64,000 nt of DNA from Thiohalocapsa sp. (GTDB lineage Bacteria > Pseudomonadota > Gammaproteobacteria > Chromatiales > Chromatiaceae). Below are positions 17,822-26,683 of this stretch, in pieces; positions within the stretch are counted from its first letter, which is position 1; every line of letters starts with the position of its first letter. Under the pieces are notes generated by a model. The model was not told the DNA's origin. It saw only the letters and a program-made list of their open reading frames with translations, and did not search any database. Where the stretch lies: assembly GCA_021736785.1 (NCBI GenBank), contig JAIPFF010000016.1, positions 1 through 64,000 on the forward strand, given 5' to 3'. The translations under genes were made by a program, and so were the position numbers.

Positions 17822-18931
17822 TCAGTCCGGTCCGTGCGGGCCCGCGCGGCCGGCGGAGGTCAATGGCGGCGGCCCGTCGCCGCGTGTATCGATGGCCTCC
17901 TTGGCCTCGACCTCCGGCCCGAGCATGATCGCCAGCGGGCGCGTCTGCGGACTGGCGTCGAGCACGATCTTCAGCGCCATCGTCAGCGGCACGGACAAAA
18001 ACATCCCCGCGCCGCCGAGGATATAGCCCCAGAACACCAGGGAGAGGAAAACCACCAGCGTCGACAGCCCCAGCCCGCGCCCCATCACTCGCGGCTCGAT
18101 GAAATTACCGATCATCGTGTTGACGACCATATAACCCAGCAGCACCAATACCGCGGACTTCGGATCGAGCTGCACCAGCGCCAGCAGCACCGCGGGCACG
18201 GCCGCGATGATGGAGCCGATGGTGGGCACGAAGTTGAGCAGAAACGCCAGCGTCGCCCACATGGCCGCGAAGTCGACACCGAGCATGGTCAGCCAGATCC
18301 AGATCAAGACGCCGGTGGCGAGACTGGTGTTGGCCTTGATGAACATGTATCGGTTGATCGTCGCCGTCACCGCGCGCATGTGCCCGATCGACTCGTCCGG
18401 CGCGCGCAGCGCGTAGCGGAGCTTGCTAGGCATGCTGCTCGCTTCGAGCAGAATGAAGATTACGGTAAGCAGGATCAGCAGTGCGTTGGTCAGCACGCCG
18501 CCGAGGCCTTTGATCAGCTCGCCGGCGAAGCCGAGCACCCGCGACGGATCGACGAACGACGTAAATACGTCCCGCGAGACATGCACGCCGACGCTGTCGA
18601 GCCAAGTGGCGAAATCGCCGGACATGGTCTTCAGGCGCAGCTGATACTCCGGCAGGCGCGCGTTGAACTCGTTCAGCGATCCGGTAAACAGGGCGGCGAC
18701 GCCGCCGCCGACCCCCACCAACAGCGCGACGATGACCAACATGGCCGCCCAGCCGGGCAAGCCCCGCCCGCGCAGATATTGCAGCGGCGGAATCACGAGA
18801 ACGGCGATGAAGACCGATAGCAGGAATGGCGTCACCAGATCCGATGCGGCCTTCAAGCCGGAGACGACGACGACGAACGCGCCGGCTACCAACAGAAACC
18901 GGGCCGCGGGACTGAAGCCGAATTGATCCAT
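17822..18931 (-). CDS. AI-2E-family (TqsA/YdiK-like) membrane transporter
   Basis: 369-aa integral membrane protein with about seven to eight hydrophobic helices and the AI-2E family pattern: an N-terminal helix pair with LVTPFLLSVFIAVLVIPPLQYLRGRG, a soluble loop, FLLNFVPTIGSIIAAVPAVLLAL, and GYILGGAGMFLSVPLTMALKIVL. Family members include putative autoinducer-2 exporters and Na+/H+ antiporters, so the substrate cannot be named. ATG 18931 has only a weak ribosome site. It follows the lipoprotein gene by 17 bp, suggesting one transcript. Confidence 0.85.
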   Translation of the reverse strand: MDQFGFSPAARFLLVAGAFVVVVSGLKAASDLVTPFLLSVFIAVLVIPPLQYLRGRGLPGWAAMLVIVALLVGVGGGVAALFTGSLNEFNARLPEYQLRLKTMSGDFATWLDSVGVHVSRDVFTSFVDPSRVLGFAGELIKGLGGVLTNALLILLTVIFILLEASSMPSKLRYALRAPDESIGHMRAVTATINRYMFIKANTSLATGVLIWIWLTMLGVDFAAMWATLAFLLNFVPTIGSIIAAVPAVLLALVQLDPKSAVLVLLGYMVVNTMIGNFIEPRVMGRGLGLSTLVVFLSLVFWGYILGGAGMFLSVPLTMALKIVLDASPQTRPLAIMLGPEVEAKEAIDTRGDGPPPLTSAGRAGPHGPD

Positions 18932-18948
18932 AATGGCGGCAGGCCCTG

Positions 18949-19365
18949 CTATTGCTCGAACGCCGGCAGCCCGCCGTACAGCCACCAGGCACCGAGCTCC
19001 TCGTCCCAGCGCCACTCCTGGCGATCCACCAACGTCTTCAGGCGCTGCTCGTCGCGCAGGACATAATCGATACGCACGAGCTGCACGGCGGTCTCTTGCG
19101 GAGTGATCACGGCCGGCTGGATTTCCTCGTAACTCGTGGCGCGGATATTCGCGAGCGCCTCCAGGTCGACGTCGGGGCGTTCGTCGGGATGCAGAAAGCC
19201 GACCGCGGCCTCGTAATAGCCCCAGCGAATCGACTCGCGGTAACCTTTCGTCGCGGCGTAAAGCGTCTGGGCCAACATGTCCTCCTTGACGTGCCCGCAG
19301 CCGACTCCGGTCGAAACCACGGCAATCGCAGTGCCGAGCAGCAACAGGGCGCGCGTGATTGTCAT
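18949..19365 (-). CDS. putative lipoprotein, unknown function
   Basis: 138 aa. A hydrophobic N-terminus (ITRALLLLGTAIAVVSTGVGCG) ends in a cysteine compatible with, but not a perfect match to, a lipobox. The mature part has YEEIQPAVITPQETAVQLVRIDYVL and ends in a Trp-rich stretch (QEWRWDEELGAWWLYGGLP). Small periplasmic proteins of this size with a C-terminal WWLYGGLP-like end are common in gammaproteobacteria. No enzyme motif is seen. It is probably co-transcribed with the downstream AI-2E-type gene. Confidence 0.7.
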   Translation of the reverse strand: MTITRALLLLGTAIAVVSTGVGCGHVKEDMLAQTLYAATKGYRESIRWGYYEAAVGFLHPDERPDVDLEALANIRATSYEEIQPAVITPQETAVQLVRIDYVLRDEQRLKTLVDRQEWRWDEELGAWWLYGGLPAFEQ

Positions 19366-19453
19366 GGGGCGTACAACCGAATGCCGGGGAAGTGTGGCAC
19401 GATGATAAGCCAACGTCACCGATAGCGGCCAGCCAAGCTGCCCGTGGCCGGCG

Positions 19454-20713
19454 ATGCTGCGCTATGATGCCGCGATTTCGGCCAACACTACCGAGCGACG
19501 CTGCCCGCCCGTGCATACCGACGAAGAGCCCCTATTGACGATCAACGCGGCCGGCGCCGAGATCACATTGCTCGGCACGGCGCACGTGTCGCGCGCCAGC
19601 GCGGAGAAGGTCCGCGAGCTGTTGGCGGACGAGGCGCGCGGACTGGACGCGGTGGCCGTCGAGCTGTGCCGCAGCCGTTACGACGCCATCGTGCGTCCCG
19701 ACACCCTGGCGCGGATGGATCTGTTCGCGGTCATACGCGAGAAGCGCGTCTACATGGTGGCCGCGAGTCTCGCGCTATCGGCCTATCAGCAGCGCCTGGC
19801 GGATCAGTTCGGGATCGAGCCCGGCGCGGAGCAGCGCATGGCCATCGACATGGCCCGGTCCCGGCAATTACCGGTACTGCTGATCGACCGCGAGGTCGGC
19901 GTGACACTTCGCCGCACCGCACGGGGTCTCGGCTGGTGGCGGCGCCTGAACCTGTTTTCGGGGCTGCTCGCCGGTATGCTCTCGCGTGATCAGGTCACCG
20001 AGGAGGAAATCGAGCGCCTGAAGCAGGGCGACGTCCTCGAGACGACGTTTGCCGAACTGTCGCAGGACCGCAGCGATCTCTATATTCCGCTGATCCACGA
20101 GCGCGATCGCTACATGGCGGCCCGGTTGCGCCAGGAGATCGCCACGCACGGCTACCGCAAGCTGCTCGCGGTGGTCGGCGCCGGCCACATGAAGGGGCTT
20201 GCCGAGCAGCTGGCCAGGGACGATACGGCGCCCGCGGCCGAGATCGCCGAGCTCGACCGGGTGGCCCCTCCATCGCCGCTGTGGCGCCTGCTGCCGTGGA
20301 TCATCGTCGCCGTGGTGCTCGGCGTGTTCGCCTACGGTTTCACCCGCAGCCCCGAGCTCGGCTGGAGCCTGATCGGGGATTGGATCGTCATCAACGGCTC
20401 GCTGTCGGCGCTCGGCGCCGCCATCGCGGGCGCACATCCGCTGACGATCCTCGGCGCCTTCTGCGCGGCACCGCTGACGTCGCTGAATCCGACCATCGGC
20501 GCCGGCATGGTGGCCGGCGCGATCGAGCTTGTGCTGCGGCGCCCGAGCGTCGGCGATTTCGCCAGCCTGCGCAACGACATCACGACAGCGCGCGGCTGGT
20601 GGCGTAACCGGGTCTCGCGCGTCCTTTTGGTGTTCATCTTCAGCACGCTCGGCTCGGCGGCCGGCACCTACGCGGCCGGTTTTCGGATCTTCGGGCGGCT
20701 GGTGGGCAGCTGA
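19454..20713 (+). CDS. TraB-family protein (TraB/PrgY type)
   Basis: 419 aa. The N-terminal TraB domain has the family landmarks ITLLGTAHVSRAS, VELCRSRYDAI and VVGAGHMKG, with conserved acidic and His residues suggesting a metal-dependent hydrolase fold. The C-terminal third has several membrane helices (WIIVAVVLGVFAYGF and others). Enterococcal TraB/PrgY limits peptide pheromone; bacterial and archaeal homologues are otherwise uncharacterised. The start is unsure: ATG 19454 or GTG 19511, which removes 19 residues ahead of the domain. Confidence 0.8.
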   Translation: MLRYDAAISANTTERRCPPVHTDEEPLLTINAAGAEITLLGTAHVSRASAEKVRELLADEARGLDAVAVELCRSRYDAIVRPDTLARMDLFAVIREKRVYMVAASLALSAYQQRLADQFGIEPGAEQRMAIDMARSRQLPVLLIDREVGVTLRRTARGLGWWRRLNLFSGLLAGMLSRDQVTEEEIERLKQGDVLETTFAELSQDRSDLYIPLIHERDRYMAARLRQEIATHGYRKLLAVVGAGHMKGLAEQLARDDTAPAAEIAELDRVAPPSPLWRLLPWIIVAVVLGVFAYGFTRSPELGWSLIGDWIVINGSLSALGAAIAGAHPLTILGAFCAAPLTSLNPTIGAGMVAGAIELVLRRPSVGDFASLRNDITTARGWWRNRVSRVLLVFIFSTLGSAAGTYAAGFRIFGRLVGS

Positions 20714-20731
20714 GCGCTTTCGGCGCTCGGC

Positions 20732-21331
20732 TCATTCCGGCGGCTCCTCCCGGCCCCCGAGCACGGCCCGTATGACATCGATCGCCTCGTCCATATGCTG
20801 GAAGGCGTGATCCCCGCCCGGGTAGACATGCACGCGGCCACAAGCGCGGTACATGGACTGCGCCGTGCGGTAGTCGATCACTTCGTCGCCCGCGTCGAGG
20901 AACAACGTCGTCGGCACCCCGTCGTCATCGCCGTCGCAGGGCGTATCGAGCCCGAAGGCCCGCGTTTCCTCGATGTCCGGCGCGCTCAGGCGGTAGTGCT
21001 CGCCCGCGGCCGTGGTCATCGGCTGATCGACGAAGGCGGGCAGTAAGTCCCAGGGCTTGAGCGCCGGGTTGATCAGGAACAGGTGGCGTACGGGGAGAAA
21101 CCGCGCCAGAAATTGCCCGTAAAAGCCGCCCATGGAGCTGCCGACCAGCAGCGGCGCCGCGCCGCCGGCGCAGCTGTGGCGCAGCCCCGCCGTCAGCTCG
21201 GCGACACCCGCCGCCGGGCGGTGCGGACGATAATCCGGCGACAGAACCGGGGCCGGCGCCAGCGCCTCGCGCAGCCGCCGCGCCTTTAGCGACCCACCCG
21301 AGCTGTTGAGCCCGTGCAGATAAACGATCAT
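20732..21331 (-). CDS. YqiA/UPF0227-family esterase
   Basis: 199-aa alpha/beta hydrolase without lid domain. MIVYLHGLNSSGGS carries the oxyanion-hole HG, GSSMGGFYG is the nucleophile elbow with Ser66, and the acid and base are likely Asp in DAGDEVIDY and His in PGGDHAFQ. This is the short-chain ester hydrolase family represented by E. coli YqiA. GGGAG precedes the ATG. It is convergent with the TraB-family gene. Confidence 0.88.
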   Translation of the reverse strand: MIVYLHGLNSSGGSLKARRLREALAPAPVLSPDYRPHRPAAGVAELTAGLRHSCAGGAAPLLVGSSMGGFYGQFLARFLPVRHLFLINPALKPWDLLPAFVDQPMTTAAGEHYRLSAPDIEETRAFGLDTPCDGDDDGVPTTLFLDAGDEVIDYRTAQSMYRACGRVHVYPGGDHAFQHMDEAIDVIRAVLGGREEPPE

Positions 21332-21445
21332 TGCATTCTCCCGTCGAGCCGCGACGGCGGCCGATACCTTTGCGGCGGCCCCTCTTGAAGCACCGCCGCA
21401 GCCACCACCATGCAGGATATTCGAGTCACAGCGGGGGCATTCGTC

Positions 21446-22093
21446 ATGTCAGACGCCGCAATTCCGTTATTGCTGCAATCCTACCTCGACAATCTTGTGC
21501 CGGAGCGCCATCCCGAACTGCGCGCGATGGAGACCGCGGCCGCCGCCGAGGGCTTTCCGATCATCGGCCCCGCCTGCGGACATGTCTGCTATCTGATCGC
21601 CCGCATGATCGGCGCGCGGCGCATTTTCGAGCTCGGCTCCGGCTTCGGTTACTCCACCGCCTGGCTTGCCCGTGCGCTGCGCGAGAACGGCGGCGGAGAA
21701 GTCCACCATACCGTTTGGGACGCGGCACTGTCGGCACAGGCACGCCGTCATTTGACCGCCATGGAACTGGCCGACTTGGTGCAGTTTCACTGCGCCGAAG
21801 CAATCGGCGTGCTGCGCGAACAGTCCGACACCTTCGATCTGATTTTCAGCGACATCGACAAGGAGGACTATCCCGCGTCGCTCGAAGTCATCGAGGATCG
21901 GCTGCGACCCGGAGGCGTGCTGATCGTCGACAACATGCTGTGGGGCAACCGAATCTTCGACCCGGCGATCGACGACCCGGCGACCCGCGGCGTGCGCCGC
22001 TTCACGCGGATGATCGGCGAGAGCGAACGCTGGAGCGGAGCCGTGCTGCCGATCCGCGACGGCCTGTTGCTGGGTTTGTACCGTGGTCGGTGA
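21446..22093 (+). CDS. SAM-dependent O-methyltransferase (family 3)
   Basis: 215 aa, the size of catechol/caffeoyl-CoA-type O-methyltransferases. SAM-binding motif I is FELGSGFGYST, followed by the DLIFSDIDKEDY segment, whose acidic residues bind the divalent cation, and GGVLIVDNMLW. The physiological substrate of bacterial members is generally unknown. ATG 21446 is preferred over ATG 21410 because a purine-rich GGGGG lies upstream. It stands alone, divergent from the esterase gene. Confidence 0.85.
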   Translation: MSDAAIPLLLQSYLDNLVPERHPELRAMETAAAAEGFPIIGPACGHVCYLIARMIGARRIFELGSGFGYSTAWLARALRENGGGEVHHTVWDAALSAQARRHLTAMELADLVQFHCAEAIGVLREQSDTFDLIFSDIDKEDYPASLEVIEDRLRPGGVLIVDNMLWGNRIFDPAIDDPATRGVRRFTRMIGESERWSGAVLPIRDGLLLGLYRGR

Positions 22094-22183
22094 CGATCGC
22101 CGCGCCGGGCGCGGGCGTCGGCATTGCCCTATACTCGCCCGGCGTCCGAGCCGCGGCGCATTCGCGCAACGAGACCAGCCGGC

Positions 22184-22450
22184 ATGACCCGCACCACACC
22201 GACACCGATGGAGCGCGCAGAGGCATTGTTCGACGAGTTGGTTGCCCACTACGGCGAGGGCGACCAGCGAGAGCTGCGGGCGGCGGCAAAGCTGCTGCTG
22301 GTCGCCCTGAGCAAGTTCCGCGACCACGGCGGCGCGCACTGGCAGGAGCTGCTCGACGAGTACGTCGACGCGCTCAAGCATGACCCGGAAAAGTTTGCCC
22401 GCATGCTGGAGAGCAATCGCGGCACGCCGCCCGATGAGCTGATCGCCTGA
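22184..22450 (+). CDS. small helical protein, unknown
   Basis: 88 aa, not recognised. Strongly helical and charged (ERAEALFDELVAHYGEGDQ, HWQELLDEYVDALKHDPEKF), with codon third positions as GC-rich as the neighbours, which supports a real gene. No membrane segment or cysteine. It follows the methyltransferase by about 90 bp in the same direction. Confidence 0.6.
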   Translation: MTRTTPTPMERAEALFDELVAHYGEGDQRELRAAAKLLLVALSKFRDHGGAHWQELLDEYVDALKHDPEKFARMLESNRGTPPDELIA

Positions 22451-22798
22451 CGCCGAGCGGGTGCGCCTGCGCAGGACTATCGCTCACCGATGCGGCCGCT
22501 CCGCCAAACACACGCCGGTAGAGCGGCAGATCACCGCGAGGCACCGCACGGGCCGCGCGGACTGCCGCGATCCGCTCCGCTAAGCCTCTGAAATGGCCCG
22601 GCATCGCAGTTATACTGCCGACGTCGGGCCGCGAGGCCGAAGGTCGGGACGATGCCGGTCAATCGACCGTCCCCGCCAAGCGGTTGCTCGGAGAGCGGCA
22701 ACAGGGCTTGCGAGCCCCGCGTGGGAAGCGCCGAATAGTCGGCCGCTTTCCTCCTCATCAATCGCCGACCTTCCGGCGCCGACCTTCTGGAGTCCCCA
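22451..22798. other. 348-bp spacer upstream of the mutarotase gene
   Basis: No gene supported. A TATACT box at 22611-22616 could be a -10 element for the downstream gene, but no good -35 lies 16-18 bp before it. Confidence 0.4.
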
Positions 22799-23704
22799 AT
22801 GGATATCGCGCAGGCCAACGACGAGCTCGGTATCGAAGGCATCCTGCAGATCTGTTCCGGTCAGGGCGGATTCCCCGTGATCATCGTCGACAACGAGCAT
22901 GCCCGGGCCGAGATCAGCACGTATGCAGGGCAGGTCTTGTCGTATCGCCGCGAGGGTCAGGATCACGATTTGCTGTTCGTCAGCGAGCATGCCCACTTCA
23001 GCCCCGGCAAGGCCATCAAGGGCGGCATCCCGGTCTGCTGGCCCTGGTTCGGCCCCGATCCCGAGCAGAAAAAGCGGCCGGACCACGGCTTCGTGCGTAC
23101 TCGTCCGTGGCGCCTGCTCGAGACTCAGGCCATGGCGCAAGGCTCCACCCGCGTGCGGCTCGGCATCCGCGACGACGAGGCGACGAGAGCACTTTGGCCC
23201 TATCGTTTTGCACTCGAGCTCGAGATTACCGTCGGTGAGTCCCTGGCGCTGGCGCTGATCACCCGCAACACGGACGAACGGCCCATGACCGTCACCCAGG
23301 CGCTGCACACTTATTTTCTGGTCGGCGATATCCGCCGCACACAGGTGCTCGGACTCGCCGGACACGATTACATCGACAAGGTCGGCGAGACTGCCGATCG
23401 CCGCCAGTCGGGTCCGGTCAACTTCGACGGCCCCGTCAACCGCATCTATCTCGACAGCGCCGAGGAGCTGATCATCGACGATCCGGCGCTCGGCCGGCGC
23501 ATCCGCATCGAGCGCGGGGGCAGCCGCTCGGCCGTGGTCTGGAACCCCTGGATCGAGCAGTCCCGCGCCATGGGGGACTTCGGCGACGACGAGTACTTGG
23601 GCATGGTCTGTGTCGAGACCACAAATGCCGCGGCCGACGCGGTCGAAATCGCGCCCGGGGACAGCTACTGCTTGACGACGGCCTACCACATCCAGCGCGA
23701 CTGA
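22799..23704 (+). CDS. D-hexose-6-phosphate mutarotase (YeaD family)
   Basis: 301-aa aldose-1-epimerase-like beta-sandwich enzyme that interconverts alpha and beta anomers of glucose-6-phosphate and related sugars. Family landmarks: GKAIKGGIPVCWPWFG, the catalytic His in PDHGFVRT, TQALHTYFLVGDI, and the catalytic Glu region MVCVETTNAAAD. Full length for the family. GGAG precedes the ATG. glnE follows nine bases after the stop, so the two are probably co-transcribed. Confidence 0.9.
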   Translation: MDIAQANDELGIEGILQICSGQGGFPVIIVDNEHARAEISTYAGQVLSYRREGQDHDLLFVSEHAHFSPGKAIKGGIPVCWPWFGPDPEQKKRPDHGFVRTRPWRLLETQAMAQGSTRVRLGIRDDEATRALWPYRFALELEITVGESLALALITRNTDERPMTVTQALHTYFLVGDIRRTQVLGLAGHDYIDKVGETADRRQSGPVNFDGPVNRIYLDSAEELIIDDPALGRRIRIERGGSRSAVVWNPWIEQSRAMGDFGDDEYLGMVCVETTNAAADAVEIAPGDSYCLTTAYHIQRD

Positions 23705-23713
23705 CACCTCCGC

Positions 23714-26572
23714 ATGCAGAACGACCCGACGAACGCCGCCGAGCGGCATTGGCAGCAGTGGCTGACTTGGGCGGCCGAGCACGGCACCCGTGCGCCGCAA
23801 GACGAGGCCTTCGAGCAGGCCCGCCGGCAGGTCTTGGAGGCCAGCGAGCTCGCCGCGCTGACCTGCGCCCGCTCGCCGCTGACACTGGCGCAACTGCTGG
23901 CCGACGGATTGCTGATGCGCCGGCTCGCCGCAGGCGAGCTCGACCGCGAGCTGATCGCGGCGCTGGCGGACGTGGCAGATGAAAGCGCCCTGCACCGGGC
24001 CCTGCGGCTGTTCCGCCGCCGCCATATGCTGCGCATCGTCTGGCGCGACCTGTCCGGGCGCGCCGACCTCGACGAAACACTGGACGATCTCAGCACCCTG
24101 GCCGACAGTTGCATCGCGCGCAGCCTCGCGTTGCTGACCGCCTGGACCGAGGCCGAGCTCGGCGTCCCCGCCGATGCCGACGGCCGGCCGCAGCGCCTGT
24201 CCGTGCTCGGCATGGGCAAGCTCGGGGCCCGCGAGCTGAACCTGTCCTCGGACATCGATCTCATCTTCGCCTATCCGCGCGCCGGCGAGGTGACCGGGGG
24301 ACCGCGCCCGCTCGGCAACGAGCAGTTTTTCACGCGCCTCTGCCAGCGCCTGATCAAGGCCCTGGACAGCCAGAGCGTCGACGGTTTCGTCTTCCGCGTC
24401 GATACCCGGCTGCGTCCGTTCGGCAACGTCGGACCGCTCGCCATGAGCTTCGACGCCATGGAATCCTACTACCACTCCCAGGCGCGGGAATGGGAGCGCT
24501 ACGCGATGATCAAGGCGCGTGTCGTTGCCGGCCCGCCGGAAGACGCCGCCGAGCTCACCGAGATGCTGCGGCCCTTCGTCTACCGGCGCTATCTCGACTT
24601 CGGCGCGGTGGAATCCCTGCGCAGCCTGAAGGCCATCATCGACCGCGAGCTCAAGCGCAAGGGCATGGCCGACAACATCAAGCTCGGCCCGGGCGGTATC
24701 CGCGAGATCGAGTTCATCGGTCAATCGTTCCAGCTGATCCGCGGCGGCCGTGACCCGGACCTGCAGATCCGACCGATCCAGCCCGTCCTGGCACTGCTCG
24801 CGAGCAAGGGCCTCATCGAGCCCGACGCGGCAGACGAGCTGACCGCGGCTTATCGATTCCTTCGCCTGGCGGAAAACCGCCTGCAGGCTTGGCAGGACCG
24901 CCAGACACACGTGCTGCCGCGTGACGACGCGGCCAAGCTGCGTCTTGCCCGCAGCATGGGCTTTGCCGACTGGACTGGCTTCAGCGAAGCGCTGGAGGCG
25001 CACCGCGGCCGGGTGCAGGCGCATTTCGACAACATCTTCGCCGACCGCACGCCCGCGGCGCAGGAGGATCTGCCGCTCGGTGCGCTGTGGTCGGGCCGCC
25101 CGGACGACGCGCGCATCCGCGCCGCCTTCGCCGAGGCCGGCTTCCGGGAGCCGGACGAGGCGGCCCGCGTGCTCGCCGACTTCCGCGACAGCGTCGAGCG
25201 CCGCGGGCTCAGCACCCGCGGCAACGAGCGCATGGCGTTGGTCATGCCGCGACTTCTGCAGGCGATCACCGACAGCGACGCACCGGATCTGGCACTGCCC
25301 CGGGTGCTGCGCGTGCTCGAGGCCATCAGCGGGCGCACCGCCTACTTGTCGCTACTCGCCGAGCACCCGGACGCCCAGCGCCAGCTTGTACTGCTGTGCG
25401 CCAAGAGTCCGTGGTTCTCCGAACGGACCGCTCACCACCCGCTGCTGCTCGACGAGTTGCTGGACCCGCGTCGCCTGTTCGAGCCGCTGCACCGCAAGGA
25501 GCTGCAGCGCGAGCTGGACCTGTTGCTTGGCGCCGTCGACGACGACGACCTGGAGCAGCGCATGGAGCGCCTGCGCCAATTCGCGCAGGGCAACATGCTG
25601 CGTGTCGCGGCCGCCGATGTCACCGGCGTCATTCCGCTGATGGTGGTCAGCGACTACCTGACCGAGATTGCGGAAGTCTCCACCGAGCGCAGTCTCTCCA
25701 TCGCCTGGCGGGATCTCGCCCGCCGCCACGGCACGCCGCCGGACACCGACCAAGCGCATCCGGGCTTCGCCGTGCTCGGCTACGGCAAGCTCGGCGGCAT
25801 CGAGCTGGGCTACAACTCCGATCTGGACCTGGTCTTCATCTACGACGAGGCCGCCGCCGGCAAGACGACAGACGGCGAGCGGGCGGTCGTCAGCGAGCAA
25901 TTTTATGTGCGCCTCGGCCAGCGCCTGATCCATATCATGACCACGCCCACTTACTCCGGCGTGCTCTACGAAGTGGACGTACGCCTGCGGCCCGACGGCA
26001 ATAAGGGCATGATCACGCGCTCGCTGGCCTCTTTCGCGCAGTATCAGGCGGGCGACGCCTGGACCTGGGAGCACCAGGCCCTGGTCCGCGCCCGCCCGGT
26101 GGCGGGCGATGCCGCTCTCGGCGAGCGCTTCCGAGCCGTGCGCGCCGATATCCTGCGCCGCGAGCGCGAGCCGGAGCAACTGCGCCGCGAGGTCCGCGAC
26201 ATGCGCGCGAAGATGCGTCGCAGCCTCGACAAGACCCGCGGCGGCCTGTTCGACCTGAAGCAAGGCCGCGGCGGTATTGCCGACGTCGAGTTTATGGTTC
26301 AATACTCGGTCCTGCGCTGGGCATCGGCCTATCCCGAGCTGACGGACTGGACCGACAACATCCGCTTGCTCGAGACCCTTGAGAGGCTGAAGCTGTTGCC
26401 CGGCGATGCCGCGGCCGACCTGACCGCCGCCTACAAGGCGTTGCGCTCGGCCTACCACCGAAACGCCCTGCAGGACACACCGGGCCTGGTGCCGGACGAT
26501 CGGCTCACCGACACGCGCGAGCGCGTTGCGGAGCTTTGGCGCACCCTGATGGAAGACGCGCCGGAGGTATGA
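23714..26572 (+). CDS. glnE: bifunctional glutamine synthetase adenylyltransferase/adenylyl-removing enzyme
   Basis: 952 aa, full length for GlnE, which adds AMP to or removes it from glutamine synthetase in response to PII and glutamine. Two nucleotidyltransferase domains are present: GMGKLGARELNLSSDIDL at about 166-183 (adenylyl-removing) and GYGKLGGIELGYNSDLDL at about 689-706 (adenylylating). Each is followed by the family's RLRPFGNVGPLA or RLRPDGNKGM block. Both catalytic motifs are intact, so both activities are expected. Confidence 0.96.
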   Translation: MQNDPTNAAERHWQQWLTWAAEHGTRAPQDEAFEQARRQVLEASELAALTCARSPLTLAQLLADGLLMRRLAAGELDRELIAALADVADESALHRALRLFRRRHMLRIVWRDLSGRADLDETLDDLSTLADSCIARSLALLTAWTEAELGVPADADGRPQRLSVLGMGKLGARELNLSSDIDLIFAYPRAGEVTGGPRPLGNEQFFTRLCQRLIKALDSQSVDGFVFRVDTRLRPFGNVGPLAMSFDAMESYYHSQAREWERYAMIKARVVAGPPEDAAELTEMLRPFVYRRYLDFGAVESLRSLKAIIDRELKRKGMADNIKLGPGGIREIEFIGQSFQLIRGGRDPDLQIRPIQPVLALLASKGLIEPDAADELTAAYRFLRLAENRLQAWQDRQTHVLPRDDAAKLRLARSMGFADWTGFSEALEAHRGRVQAHFDNIFADRTPAAQEDLPLGALWSGRPDDARIRAAFAEAGFREPDEAARVLADFRDSVERRGLSTRGNERMALVMPRLLQAITDSDAPDLALPRVLRVLEAISGRTAYLSLLAEHPDAQRQLVLLCAKSPWFSERTAHHPLLLDELLDPRRLFEPLHRKELQRELDLLLGAVDDDDLEQRMERLRQFAQGNMLRVAAADVTGVIPLMVVSDYLTEIAEVSTERSLSIAWRDLARRHGTPPDTDQAHPGFAVLGYGKLGGIELGYNSDLDLVFIYDEAAAGKTTDGERAVVSEQFYVRLGQRLIHIMTTPTYSGVLYEVDVRLRPDGNKGMITRSLASFAQYQAGDAWTWEHQALVRARPVAGDAALGERFRAVRADILRREREPEQLRREVRDMRAKMRRSLDKTRGGLFDLKQGRGGIADVEFMVQYSVLRWASAYPELTDWTDNIRLLETLERLKLLPGDAAADLTAAYKALRSAYHRNALQDTPGLVPDDRLTDTRERVAELWRTLMEDAPEV

Positions 26573-26594
26573 AGGAGCATGGCAGCGCGCGCCG

Positions 26595-26614
26595 GCGACC
26601 GCCGCGGCGGTCGC
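26595..26614. repeat. perfect 20-bp palindrome after glnE
   Basis: GCGACCGCCGCGGCGGTCGC, perfectly self-complementary, lies 22 bp after the glnE stop. No uridine tract follows it directly. Confidence 0.75.
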
Positions 26615-26641
26615 AGGTCCCGGCAAAAGCGCAGACGACCC

Positions 26642-26664
26642 GCGCCTGACAGGCGCACTCTTTT
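26642..26664 (+). terminator. short hairpin plus T-rich tract before ilvE
   Basis: GCGCCT (26642-26647), a GAC loop and AGGCGC (26651-26656) are followed by ACTCTTTT. This resembles a weak intrinsic terminator for glnE. It ends only about seven bases before the ilvE ribosome site GGAG, so read-through or attenuation of ilvE is possible. Confidence 0.4.
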
Positions 26665-26683
26665 AGGTTTGGAGCAGCCGAAC

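Noticed and set aside
22374-22604. Minus-strand frame of 76 codons after the small helical protein gene
   Set aside because: Some protein-like stretches, but no recognised family, no ribosome site and overlap with a supported plus-strand gene.
22610-25024. 804-codon minus-strand open frame opposite the mutarotase and glnE
   Set aside because: Both plus-strand genes have clear family motifs; the antisense frame has none and only reflects low stop-codon frequency at high GC.
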